Source: Arenicella sp. | Lineage (GTDB): Bacteria > Pseudomonadota > Gammaproteobacteria > Arenicellales > Arenicellaceae | Reading direction: 5' to 3' | Length of the DNA stretch: 7,711 nucleotides | NCBI GenBank assembly: GCA_016763815.1 | Contig: JAESTB010000190.1 | Coordinates: 1-7,711, forward strand | Part shown: positions 1 through 5,740 of the stretch, in pieces | Layout: every line of letters starts with the position of its first letter | Position numbering within the stretch: the stretch's first letter is position 1 | Made by a program: the position numbers and the translations under genes | The notes under the pieces: generated by a model | What the model was told of the DNA's origin: nothing | Seen by the model: only the letters and a program-made list of their open reading frames with translations | Databases searched by the model: none

Positions 1-1
1 T

Positions 2-121
2 CAAACTGAACTGACGTTGTTGCAAGCCGCTACTATGGAAGCTTCGGCACTTGAAGCCGCGTTTGATGATGAGTTGCTAAAGCGGTTGGCCAAGAATAAC
101 GGCAAGGCGCTAGAAAACTAA
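2..121 (+). CDS. C-terminal fragment of an unidentified protein
   Basis: An open frame enters from the left edge and ends at TAA 119-121, giving 39 residues. The peptide is rich in Ala, Leu, Glu and Lys and looks like amphipathic helix (for example LLQAATMEASALEAA, then DDELLKRLAKNNGK). No membrane segment, metal site or catalytic motif is visible, and the family is not recognised. It is followed by 80 bases before the next start, and a possible promoter lies in that gap, so this may be the last gene of the preceding transcription unit. A frame this short could be open by chance, but its position and clean stop before a promoter-like gap favour a real gene end. Confidence 0.55.
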   Translation, partial: QTELTLLQAATMEASALEAAFDDELLKRLAKNNGKALEN

Positions 122-141
122 CGACCTTATCCGTATGTTCG

Positions 142-170
142 CTGAAATTGTCATTAAAAGGCGTTAGAAT
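142..170 (+). promoter_or_regulatory. Candidate sigma70-type promoter for the nucleotidyltransferase-isp block
   Basis: CTGAAA at 142-147 matches the -35 consensus at four of six bases. TAGAAT at 165-170 matches the -10 consensus at five of six, and the spacer is 17 bp. Initiation would fall near 177, leaving a leader of about 25 bases before the ATG at 202. This is a consensus match by eye only; it is plausible because it lies in the only sizeable gap before a run of overlapping genes. Confidence 0.35.
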
Positions 171-178
171 ATCGGCTT

Positions 179-188
179 GATAATTATC
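179..188. other. Perfect 10-bp palindrome at the predicted transcription start
   Basis: GATAATTATC at 179-188 is its own reverse complement. It lies just after the candidate -10 element and 13 bases before the ATG at 202, where an operator could sit. It is AT-rich and short, so chance is a real possibility, and no regulator gene is next to it. Confidence 0.25.
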
Positions 189-201
189 GCGAGCAATCTA
201 G

Positions 202-1332
202 ATGAAAGCAATGATACTTGCCGCGGGTAAGGGTACCCGCGTAAGGCCGTTAACCAATGAGATGCCAAAACCGATGATCCCGATCATTGGTAAGCCGGTG
301 ATGGAGTACTTGATAGAAGAGCTGGCTCGCCATGGCTTCGATGAAATCATGATCAACGTGAGTCATTTGCCTGAGAAAATTGAAAGTTACTTCGGCAATG
401 GTGAGCGTTTCGGTGTAGAGATTGGATACTCGTTTGAGGGTCATATTGAAGACGGCAAAATTCAATCGGACGCGGTCGGTTCCGCTGGAGGCATAAAACG
501 TGTTCAACAATTTGGTGGCTTCTTTGACGATACTTTTTTAGTTGTCTGTGGTGATGCTTTAATTGACTTAGACCTAAGCAAGGCCGTTAGACAACACTGG
601 AAAAGCGGGGCAATGGCAAGTATTTGCACCTTGTCTGTTGAGCCAGAAGAGGTCAGTGATTACGGTGTGGTGGTAAGCGATAAGACCGGCCAAATAACCT
701 CGTTCCAAGAAAAGCCCTCAGTCGAAGAGGCCTTGTCTAACAAAGTAAACACCGGTATTTATATTTTTGAACCTGAAGTTTTGGAGCTGATCCCTGAAGG
801 TGAGACCTATGATATTGGTTCAGATTTATTCCCTAAAATTGTTGCACAAGGGCTGAAGTTTCAAGCTATTGATATCCCGTTTAACTGGATTGATATAGGT
901 CGAATCAGTGACTACTGGGAGGCCAATCAAAAAATCATGAATGGTGAGCTTAGAACAATTCCGATGCCAGGTACCGAGATCAAACCGGGGATTTGGGTGG
1001 GGCTAAACGCCAGTGTTGATTGGCAGGCATGTGACATCCAAGGGCCGGTATATATCGGTAGCGGAACTCGTATTGAAGCCGGTGCCAAGATTATTGGCCC
1101 CACTTGGATTGGCCATGGTTGTCATATCTGCGGCACGGCTGAGATCAGCAAGAGCCTTATTTTCGAATACACACGAATCGGCTCAGACAGTGTTGTAGAA
1201 AACGCAGTCGCTTTTGGTCGCTTCTTCGTCGATAAAGATGGCAATAGTTATGAAAGTGAACAAATGCATCTAGATTGGGTCACAGACTCGCGCATTCCCG
1301 CTGATAAATTAGGCTTTGAAACGCGTGACTAG
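202..1332 (+). CDS. Sugar-1-phosphate nucleotidyltransferase with C-terminal beta-helix domain
   Basis: Predicted cytoplasmic enzyme joining a sugar 1-phosphate to an NTP to give an NDP-sugar and pyrophosphate. Residues 1-235 form the nucleotidyltransferase domain. They show the nucleotide-binding signature GKGTR (9-13) with PKP (22-24), a CGDALIDLDL metal-site strand (D118), the sugar-site FQEKPS (E170, K171), NTGIYIF, and WIDIG (D231). Residues from about 255 to 340 have the spaced Gly/Ile pattern of a left-handed beta-helix (QGPVYIGSGTRIEAGAKIIG, then GPTWIGHG). Whole-length similarity, as I recall it, is to a family common in cyanobacteria and often labelled mannose-1-phosphate guanylyltransferase. 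Sugar and base cannot be read from sequence, so no symbol is given. The ATG at 202 is used because the family signature begins at residue 1; the ribosome site is weak (GCGAG at 189-193). It is first in the block and overlaps the kinase gene. Confidence 0.9.
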   Translation: MKAMILAAGKGTRVRPLTNEMPKPMIPIIGKPVMEYLIEELARHGFDEIMINVSHLPEKIESYFGNGERFGVEIGYSFEGHIEDGKIQSDAVGSAGGIKRVQQFGGFFDDTFLVVCGDALIDLDLSKAVRQHWKSGAMASICTLSVEPEEVSDYGVVVSDKTGQITSFQEKPSVEEALSNKVNTGIYIFEPEVLELIPEGETYDIGSDLFPKIVAQGLKFQAIDIPFNWIDIGRISDYWEANQKIMNGELRTIPMPGTEIKPGIWVGLNASVDWQACDIQGPVYIGSGTRIEAGAKIIGPTWIGHGCHICGTAEISKSLIFEYTRIGSDSVVENAVAFGRFFVDKDGNSYESEQMHLDWVTDSRIPADKLGFETRD

Positions 1333-1846
1333 CGCCTTACCAAACATCACCCTGATTGGCATGCCAGGAAGCGGTAAGAGCACCCTTGGACGGCGCTTGG
1401 CTAGGCAACGGGGCATGTCGTTTGTTGATACCGATCATATTCTTGAGCAAGTTGAGAATATGCATATTCAAAACATCGTTAATCGCAGGGGCGTTAAATA
1501 TCTACGTTTTCTTGAGGGCATGGTGTTATCTCGATTAGAACTCCAAAACCACGTCATTGCCACTGGTGGTAGCGCGGTTTATAGTCGTCAAGCGATGGAC
1601 CATCTGGGCGCCATCGGTGCACGCGTATACTTACAGATAAGTATGCGAACGCTCACTCAACGAGTTGACAACTCTAGCAGCCGAGGTTTAGCTAAGATGA
1701 AGTCGCATTCGTTGCCACGGCTGTATAGCGATAGAGTTGGTTTGTATGAATCGGCGGCCGATATCACGGTACCTAACGACCGGCCAATGACCGCGCTTGG
1801 AATGGGTGCCTTAAATAACGCCTTAGACGATTTTTTCAATGTCTGA
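1325..1846 (+). CDS. Shikimate-kinase-like P-loop kinase, non-canonical substrate site
   Basis: Small cytoplasmic P-loop kinase of the shikimate kinase fold, 173 residues, the usual family length. From a GTG start the motifs are Walker A GMPGSGKST (12-20), VDTD (D35, D37), an Arg in LRFLE (R61), TGGS (80-83), a lid Arg in SSRGL (R120), and R137 with a final AAD-ITV strand. Genuine AroK proteins have GGG and an RPLL lid; here these are GGS and RGLA. That fits a paralogous branch, common in databases as 'shikimate kinase', whose substrate is not established as far as I know. GTG 1325 is preferred: it overlaps the previous gene by 8 bp and has AGG at 1311-1313 upstream. TTG 1316, which adds three residues, is the alternative. 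It sits between a sugar nucleotidyltransferase and ispD, away from any aroB. The kinase fold is secure; shikimate as substrate is doubtful. Confidence 0.82.
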   Translation: MTSALPNITLIGMPGSGKSTLGRRLARQRGMSFVDTDHILEQVENMHIQNIVNRRGVKYLRFLEGMVLSRLELQNHVIATGGSAVYSRQAMDHLGAIGARVYLQISMRTLTQRVDNSSSRGLAKMKSHSLPRLYSDRVGLYESAADITVPNDRPMTALGMGALNNALDDFFNV

Positions 1847-2633
1847 TTCAAGCAAACCAAAGTTAAATATACCCAGTTTAAGTAAACCAACGTTTTGGGT
1901 GGTCATGCCTGCGGCCGGTTCTGGCAGTCGCATGCAAGAAAGCGTGCCGAAACAGTATCTTTTGATAAACGGCTCAACGATTATTGAGCATACGATCAAG
2001 GTGTTTTTGGATAACCACGAGATCCAGAAAATCATGATCCCTTTAGCAGAAAATGATCAAAGGTTTAGTCAACTAAAGATAGCCAAGGAGCAACGAGTGG
2101 CCACTACTATTGGTGGCAGTTCCAGGGCTCATAGCGTGTTAAACGGCTTAACTGCCTTAAGCACTGAAGGCGCTTTTTCGGTAGCTGAAGACTCTCACCC
2201 GCTGGTTAAAGACTCTCACCCGCTGGTTAAAGACTCTGACTGGGTGCTGGTACACGACGCGGCTCGGCCGTGTCTTAGCAGCGCTTCACTCAAGCACTTA
2301 ATCGACAGTCTCAGAGATGATGAAGTTGGTGGGATTCTAGCCGTGCAGGTAAAGGATACGCTTAAGCGTGTGAGTAAAACACAGACTATCATGGCTACTG
2401 TTGACCGTTCCGATATTTGGCAGGCGCAAACTCCACAAATGTTTCGCTATGGCCTTTTAAAAGCCGCTTTGACGTCGGCAATAGAACAACATGTTGATAT
2501 TACCGACGAAGCGTCTGCGCTTGAACGCTTGGGTTATCAACCTAAATTAGTAGCAGGCGATGCACGCAACTTGAAGGTCACGACACCTGAAGATTTAGCG
2601 CTGGCCGAGTTTTCACTTAATGCTAAACACTGA
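1839..2633 (+). CDS. ispD: 2-C-methyl-D-erythritol 4-phosphate cytidylyltransferase (IspD)
   Basis: Catalyses MEP + CTP to CDP-methylerythritol + PPi, third step of the MEP isoprenoid pathway, in the cytoplasm. Diagnostic motifs are PAAGSGSRM (R31) and VPKQY (K38) in the CTP loop, VHDAARPCL (D140), TVDRSDIWQAQTPQMF (R190), and NLKVTTPEDLALAE (K246). At 264 residues it is longer than the typical 230 or so. About 11 extra residues precede the first motif, and roughly 23 lie just before VHDAARP, where a DSHPLVK heptad occurs twice in tandem (residues 118-131). The catalytic residues are all present, so the enzyme should be active. ATG 1839 overlaps the kinase stop by 8 bp, suggesting translational coupling; the ribosome site is weak. 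Met23 lies too close to the CTP loop to be the start. The usual gammaproteobacterial neighbour upstream, ftsB, is absent here. Confidence 0.96.
   Translation: MSDSSKPKLNIPSLSKPTFWVVMPAAGSGSRMQESVPKQYLLINGSTIIEHTIKVFLDNHEIQKIMIPLAENDQRFSQLKIAKEQRVATTIGGSSRAHSVLNGLTALSTEGAFSVAEDSHPLVKDSHPLVKDSDWVLVHDAARPCLSSASLKHLIDSLRDDEVGGILAVQVKDTLKRVSKTQTIMATVDRSDIWQAQTPQMFRYGLLKAALTSAIEQHVDITDEASALERLGYQPKLVAGDARNLKVTTPEDLALAEFSLNAKH
2190..2231 (+). repeat. Perfect 21-bp tandem duplication inside ispD
   Basis: GACTCTCACCCGCTGGTTAA plus a final A occurs at 2190-2210 and again, without a single change, at 2211-2231. A partial third copy, GACTCT, follows at 2232-2237. The unit is in frame and encodes DSHPLVK twice, then DSD. 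Identical copies suggest a recent slippage event or strong constraint on the DNA. It falls in the loop before the conserved VHDAARP strand and leaves the catalytic motifs intact. Confidence 0.95.
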
Positions 2634-2679
2634 ATGGTAAACAAAGTACAATATGCACGTTAGTCTTCCGAGATATCTT

Positions 2680-2943
2680 ATGCCTAAGTCCGCCAAACAG
2701 ACCTTACAGAAACCGTTCAAGTTATTAATCTGTGTTCTTTTTTGTCTAATTTTACAGGGGTGCCTAGGCACCATTGTTGGCAATACGGTCGACGTCGTGA
2801 TTGAAGTTGCCAAGGTGCCCTTTAAGGTTGGTGGCGCGGTGATCGACGTGGTAAGCGGCGGCGATAAAAAAGACGGCGACAGTTCGCACCAGCACGATTC
2901 GAGCGATGCTAGCTCACACCACCACGGTGGAGACCACGATTAA
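2680..2943 (+). CDS. Small lipoprotein with His/Asp-rich C-terminal tail
   Basis: Predicted exported lipoprotein of 87 residues. It has a Lys-containing n-region, a hydrophobic core LLICVLFCLIL and a lipobox LQGC with the lipidated Cys at residue 28 (codon 2761-2763). The mature part has a short segment of Val/Asp/Thr repeats (NTVDVVIEVAKVPFKVGGAVIDVV), then a disordered tail rich in Asp, Ser and six His (HQHD, HHHGGDHD). The NTVD...KVPFKVGGAV pattern resembles small proteobacterial lipoproteins grouped as NF038104, from memory; function is unknown. The tail could bind Zn, Ni or Cu, which is inference from composition only. Residue +2 is Leu, not Asp, so outer-membrane sorting is expected if it follows the Enterobacteria rule. 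ATG 2680 is chosen because it gives an ordinary signal length; ATG 2653 adds nine residues. It ends in TAATG, shared with ispF. Confidence 0.8.
   Translation: MPKSAKQTLQKPFKLLICVLFCLILQGCLGTIVGNTVDVVIEVAKVPFKVGGAVIDVVSGGDKKDGDSSHQHDSSDASSHHHGGDHD
2926..2932 (+). promoter_or_regulatory. Ribosome binding site of ispF inside the lipoprotein His-tail codons
   Basis: GGTGGAG at 2926-2932 lies 10 bases before the ispF ATG at 2943. It is the clearest Shine-Dalgarno-like site in the block and is embedded in codons for the lipoprotein's HHHGGDHD tail. With the TAATG junction, it points to coupled translation of the two genes. Confidence 0.55.
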
Positions 2944-3416
2944 TGAGAATAGGTCATGGATACGATGTTCACCAATTGGTCGAAGGTCGCAAGCTAATCT
3001 TAGGTGGCATCGAAATTGAGCACAGCAAAGGCTTACTCGGCCACTCAGACGCCGACGTGCTATTGCATGCTGTTTGTGATGCTGTGTTGGGCGCTCTGGG
3101 CTTAGGGGATATTGGCAAGCACTTTCCTGACACGGATACAGCTTATGCCGGGGTTGACAGCCGAAAGCTACTGCGGCACGTTGTGACATTAATGGCACAA
3201 CGTAATTATTCGCTAGGTAACTTAGACGTCACCATTGCCGCGCAGAAACCTAGACTATCATCTTATCTGGCGTCCATGAAGGACAATATTGCAGCCGACT
3301 TTAATGGCCAAAGCAATCAAATAAACATCAAAGCGACCACCACTGAGAAGCTCGGTTTCGTAGGGCGAGAAGAAGGTATCGAGGCACATGCTGTTGTGCT
3401 TCTAATGCCAATATAA
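2943..3416 (+). CDS. ispF: 2-C-methyl-D-erythritol 2,4-cyclodiphosphate synthase (IspF)
   Basis: Converts CDP-methylerythritol 2-phosphate to MEcPP with release of CMP, in the MEP pathway; the family works as a cytoplasmic homotrimer with a divalent metal at the active site. The 157-residue length is normal. The metal ligands are visible as GYDVH (D8, H10) and H42 in HSDADVLLHA. The substrate loop HSDAD (34-38), the segment DIGKHFPDTD, and the nucleotide-site KATTTEKLGFVGREEGI are also intact. The ATG shares one base with the preceding stop (TAATG). In many proteobacteria ispD and ispF are adjacent or fused; here a lipoprotein gene lies between them. Nothing indicates loss of function. Confidence 0.97.
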   Translation: MRIGHGYDVHQLVEGRKLILGGIEIEHSKGLLGHSDADVLLHAVCDAVLGALGLGDIGKHFPDTDTAYAGVDSRKLLRHVVTLMAQRNYSLGNLDVTIAAQKPRLSSYLASMKDNIAADFNGQSNQINIKATTTEKLGFVGREEGIEAHAVVLLMPI

Positions 3417-3421
3417 GGCTC

Positions 3422-3442
3422 AAAAACAGTAATAAAAACAGT
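3422..3442 (+). repeat. Short direct repeat after ispF
   Basis: AAAAACAGT occurs at 3422-3430 and 3434-3442, a 12-bp period, in the 67-base gap after ispF. No hairpin with a T-run is visible in this gap, so transcription may read through into the next gene. The repeat is A-rich and could be chance. Confidence 0.3.
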
Positions 3443-3483
3443 GCCAAGAAATAGAACTTAACGACTATTCCAATGTGTAGAAA

Positions 3484-4911
3484 ATGACCGACGCTAAACT
3501 CGAAAACCGCAACAACCGCAACAACCGAAAGTTACCTCAGGAAAAGGCGCTTGAGATAAACCTAAATAGTAGTATTTACGGAGCTATCGTAGAAATTGGT
3601 GCGGGTCAAGAAACGGCACGTCAATTTTTCAACGCCGGTGCGGCCGCGGGTACTGTTGCTAAAACTATGTCGGCTTACGACATGCAGGTTAGTGACGATG
3701 TCTACGGCGAAACGGGTCGCTATGTGAGTCGAGAGCGTTGTGAGCAAATGATGGACCATGAATATGAGTTGATGGTGCAGAGGTTAGATGAGGCTCGTGG
3801 TGATGACTCGCGTTTTTTCGCTTACGCGGCGACCGTAACAGCAAGGAGTTATAGCCAAAAAAATGAGTGTCATGGTTGGGTTGGTGTTAAGCGTCAACTA
3901 GAACCTCATGGACAGCCAAGTGCAATTATTTTACATGTCAGGATGCTTGATGATACCAATCGACAGCAATCTGAGGCACTGGGCGTTTTAGGCGTAAACT
4001 TAGTACATGGCGCTTACTACCACGCTGATAAACCAAAAGAGATTATCGATAATTTACAAGACGGCATGGGTTCTGACAAACGTATCGAAATTGATTTGAT
4101 TCATTTTTCAGGCCCAGATTTTGACAGCGTAGAAAATCGATTGATGAATCTTCATTTGATTCATAGCTGGAATTGTCGTGCGGTAATGTTCGAGCCCAGT
4201 GGCCAATCAGTAGTGCCTGCATCGGCCTTGCGTAAGAAGGACACGATCGTGATTCGTGGCTCGTTTAAGCCGCCAACAAATGTCCATATGGACATGAAAG
4301 AGTCGGCAATTAGGCACTTTGCGCAGGAGCAGGGCGTTGAGAAAGATAAAATTTTAGTGGTGGCTGAGATCACTTTGAACGAACTTTACTCTGGTAATGA
4401 AGATGCCGATTCTGATTTTTTAGCCCGAGTAGATTTGCTTAACGAGTTGGGTTTCTCGGTTTTGATTTCAGACTATTTACGCTTTTTCAGGCTACGCTCG
4501 TGGATTCGACACTACACCCAAGATCGTATTGGCATTATGCTTAGCGTATTAGACTTCGATTACTTGTTTGCTGAAAAATACTATCAAGGCCTCGAAGGTG
4601 GCATTCTTGAAGCCTTCGGGAAATTATTCTCTGACAACACTAATGTTTATGTGTACCCAACGATTCGTGATGGCAAACTAATTTCCTTAGATAATGTAGA
4701 TGTAGACCCATCGCTAACCCACCTCCTGAAACACCTTACCTCAAACAAAGCGATGGTTTCGGCCGACATCCAAAATGTGCAAAATTTAGATATATCAGCA
4801 CGCGAAGTTGTCAAAGAACTGCCGAACGGGCGAGGGGATTGGGAAAAGAAGCTGCCGCCAGCAGTAACTAGGCACATAATCGAAAAAGGGCTGTTTGGTT
4901 TTAAAGAGTAA
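3484..4911 (+). CDS. Conserved two-part protein with degenerate NadD-like C-terminal half
   Basis: A 475-residue soluble protein with no signal peptide or membrane segment. The first 250 or so residues match no named domain I know; they contain SSIYGAIVEIGAGQETARQFF, KTMSAYDMQVSDDVYG, GRYVSRERCEQMMDHEY and GVLGVNLVHGAYYH. The later half carries two signatures like nicotinate mononucleotide adenylyltransferase. GSFKPPTNVH (259-268) resembles the family's GSFNPPHxGH but reads T-x-V-H instead of H-x-G-H. A C-terminal stretch, DISAREVVKEL then LPPAVTRHIIEKGLFG, matches the NadD ending (ISxTxIR, then LPxxVxxYIxxxGLY). Homologues in Bacteroidetes and Planctomycetes are, as I recall, variously labelled NadD or, wrongly, TonB receptor. 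Catalysis is unproven: the degenerate motif could mean a changed substrate or no activity. The N-terminal RNNRNNRK is a small repeat. ATG 3484 lacks a good ribosome site. Confidence 0.85.
   Translation: MTDAKLENRNNRNNRKLPQEKALEINLNSSIYGAIVEIGAGQETARQFFNAGAAAGTVAKTMSAYDMQVSDDVYGETGRYVSRERCEQMMDHEYELMVQRLDEARGDDSRFFAYAATVTARSYSQKNECHGWVGVKRQLEPHGQPSAIILHVRMLDDTNRQQSEALGVLGVNLVHGAYYHADKPKEIIDNLQDGMGSDKRIEIDLIHFSGPDFDSVENRLMNLHLIHSWNCRAVMFEPSGQSVVPASALRKKDTIVIRGSFKPPTNVHMDMKESAIRHFAQEQGVEKDKILVVAEITLNELYSGNEDADSDFLARVDLLNELGFSVLISDYLRFFRLRSWIRHYTQDRIGIMLSVLDFDYLFAEKYYQGLEGGILEAFGKLFSDNTNVYVYPTIRDGKLISLDNVDVDPSLTHLLKHLTSNKAMVSADIQNVQNLDISAREVVKELPNGRGDWEKKLPPAVTRHIIEKGLFGFKE
3505..3522 (+). repeat. 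9-bp tandem repeat near the N-terminus of the NadD-like gene
   Basis: AACCGCAAC occurs at 3505-3513 and 3514-3522, followed by a partial AACCG at 3523-3527. In frame it encodes the polar RNNRNNR stretch at residues 9-15, before the conserved part of the protein starts. It is probably a slippage-prone, unstructured leader. Confidence 0.8.
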
Positions 4912-4930
4912 TTAGGCTCTTGTTAGCTGC

Positions 4931-4966
4931 GCAGCCATAGCGTGTTTGGGCTGCAGACGTGATTTT
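4931..4966 (+). terminator. Weak candidate terminator after the NadD-like gene
   Basis: GCAGCC at 4931-4936 pairs with GGCTGC at 4949-4954 around a 12-base loop. A TTTT run follows at 4963-4966, eight bases after the stem, further than in a classical intrinsic terminator. The 133-base gap (4912-5044) is the largest in the window, so a transcript end here is reasonable, but the sequence support is thin. The same gap holds an AT-rich TATATATAAC at 4974-4983 without a convincing -35 element. Confidence 0.25.
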
Positions 4967-5044
4967 AATCAGCTATATATAACCTTAAGGCTTTATATCA
5001 ACAAGTTCAGGGCGTCACTGACCACAAACTAAAGGCCGCTAGCA

Positions 5045-5686
5045 ATGCTACCGATACTGTACTCTTTTAGACGCTGCCCGTATGCCATGCGTGCACGTAT
5101 GGCAATTAACTATAGTGGCACCGAGTGTGAGTTGCGCGAAGTGGTGCTGAAGAATAAACCCGAATCAATGCTCAAAGTATCGCCCAAAGGCACGGTGCCG
5201 GTTGTTATTGATGATGGTCAGGTGATCGATGAAAGTCTCGGGGTAATGGATTGGGCCTTAGCAAAGGCGGATCCGGATGACTGGCTTAGCCAATCGCTAA
5301 AACACCCGCTTATTCAACGCAATGATCAAGAGTTTAAAGGTAACCTTGACCACTATAAGTATTTCGATCGCTACCCAGAGCAACCTCAATCTTACTATTT
5401 CGATAAAGGCTTGGAATTTCTCAATGAACTAGAGTCACTATTGAACGCTGATGCAAATGGCCAGTATTTCTTAGAAATGCCAAAACTTAATGTTTTAGAT
5501 GTGGCTATTTTTCCATTTATTCGCCAGTTTGCCATGGTCGATAAGTCTAAATTTGACGCTCAAGATCTGCCTAAGCTACAGGAATGGCTTGAGTTTTTGC
5601 TGACCTCGACGCTGTTTTTAAATGTGATGCAAAAGTATCCAGCTTGGCAGCTTGAGCAACAAGATCGCATATTGTTTGGTACGTGA
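5045..5686 (+). CDS. Glutathione S-transferase-like protein
   Basis: A 213-residue cytoplasmic protein of the GST superfamily, the usual length for a thioredoxin-fold N-terminal domain plus an all-helical C-terminal domain. The N-domain shows RRCPYAMRARMA with Cys11 as the probable active-site residue, GTVPVV with the conserved cis-Pro at P52, and DESL (E63-S64), which binds the gamma-glutamyl part of glutathione. From about residue 90 the sequence is helical, and LNVLDVAIFPFIRQFA contains the conserved helix-capping Asp of GST C-domains. A Cys-type site suggests thiol transfer or glutathione-dependent reduction rather than classical conjugation, which is inference. The substrate is unknown. 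ATG 5045 has AAAGG at 5031-5035, nine bases upstream, and the family begins at this point. It stands apart from the preceding block and may have its own transcript. Confidence 0.88.
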   Translation: MLPILYSFRRCPYAMRARMAINYSGTECELREVVLKNKPESMLKVSPKGTVPVVIDDGQVIDESLGVMDWALAKADPDDWLSQSLKHPLIQRNDQEFKGNLDHYKYFDRYPEQPQSYYFDKGLEFLNELESLLNADANGQYFLEMPKLNVLDVAIFPFIRQFAMVDKSKFDAQDLPKLQEWLEFLLTSTLFLNVMQKYPAWQLEQQDRILFGT

Positions 5687-5690
5687 ATAA

Positions 5691-5712
5691 GCAACATCTG
5701 TTAAAATGTTGC
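5691..5712. other. 7-bp stem inverted repeat between the GST and acetyltransferase genes
   Basis: GCAACAT at 5691-5697 and ATGTTGC at 5706-5712 are perfect reverse complements around an 8-base loop, CTGTTAAA. It begins four bases after the GST stop. No T-run follows on the + strand, so an intrinsic terminator is not supported; an mRNA 3'-end or processing hairpin, or a protein site, is possible. Confidence 0.45.
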
Positions 5713-5740
5713 AAACTAATATTCAGCAGTCATCCCGAGA

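Noticed and set aside
1013..1198. Alternative + strand frames inside the nucleotidyltransferase (1013-1198) and kinase (1356-1538) genes
   Set aside because: They overlap strongly supported coding sequence in another frame and show no recognisable motif.
202..1332. MurU or RfbA identity for the nucleotidyltransferase
   Set aside because: MurU and RfbA proteins are shorter and lack a long beta-helix tail like the one here; substrate-specific residues cannot be judged by eye.
1325..1846. Naming the kinase aroK
   Set aside because: GGS and RGLA replace the AroK GGG and RPLL elements, and no shikimate-pathway gene is adjacent. The symbol would overstate what the sequence shows.
2190..2231. CRISPR or VNTR array in ispD
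   Set aside because: There are only two complete units and no spacers, and the repeat is in frame within a protein gene. It is a simple tandem duplication.
2635..2664. Tiny frame starting at ATG 2635 after ispD
   Set aside because: It codes for only nine residues before TAG, has no ribosome site and shows no sign of being a leader peptide.
2914..3198. Reverse-strand 94-residue open frame opposite ispF
   Set aside because: It lies wholly against the confidently assigned ispF and the lipoprotein tail, and its peptide is Arg/Cys/His-rich with no domain. It is a shadow of the real genes. Other reverse-strand frames (250-510, 1657-1890, 1823-2035, 2613-2813, 3562-3759, 4161-4373, 4647-4877) fail for the same reason.
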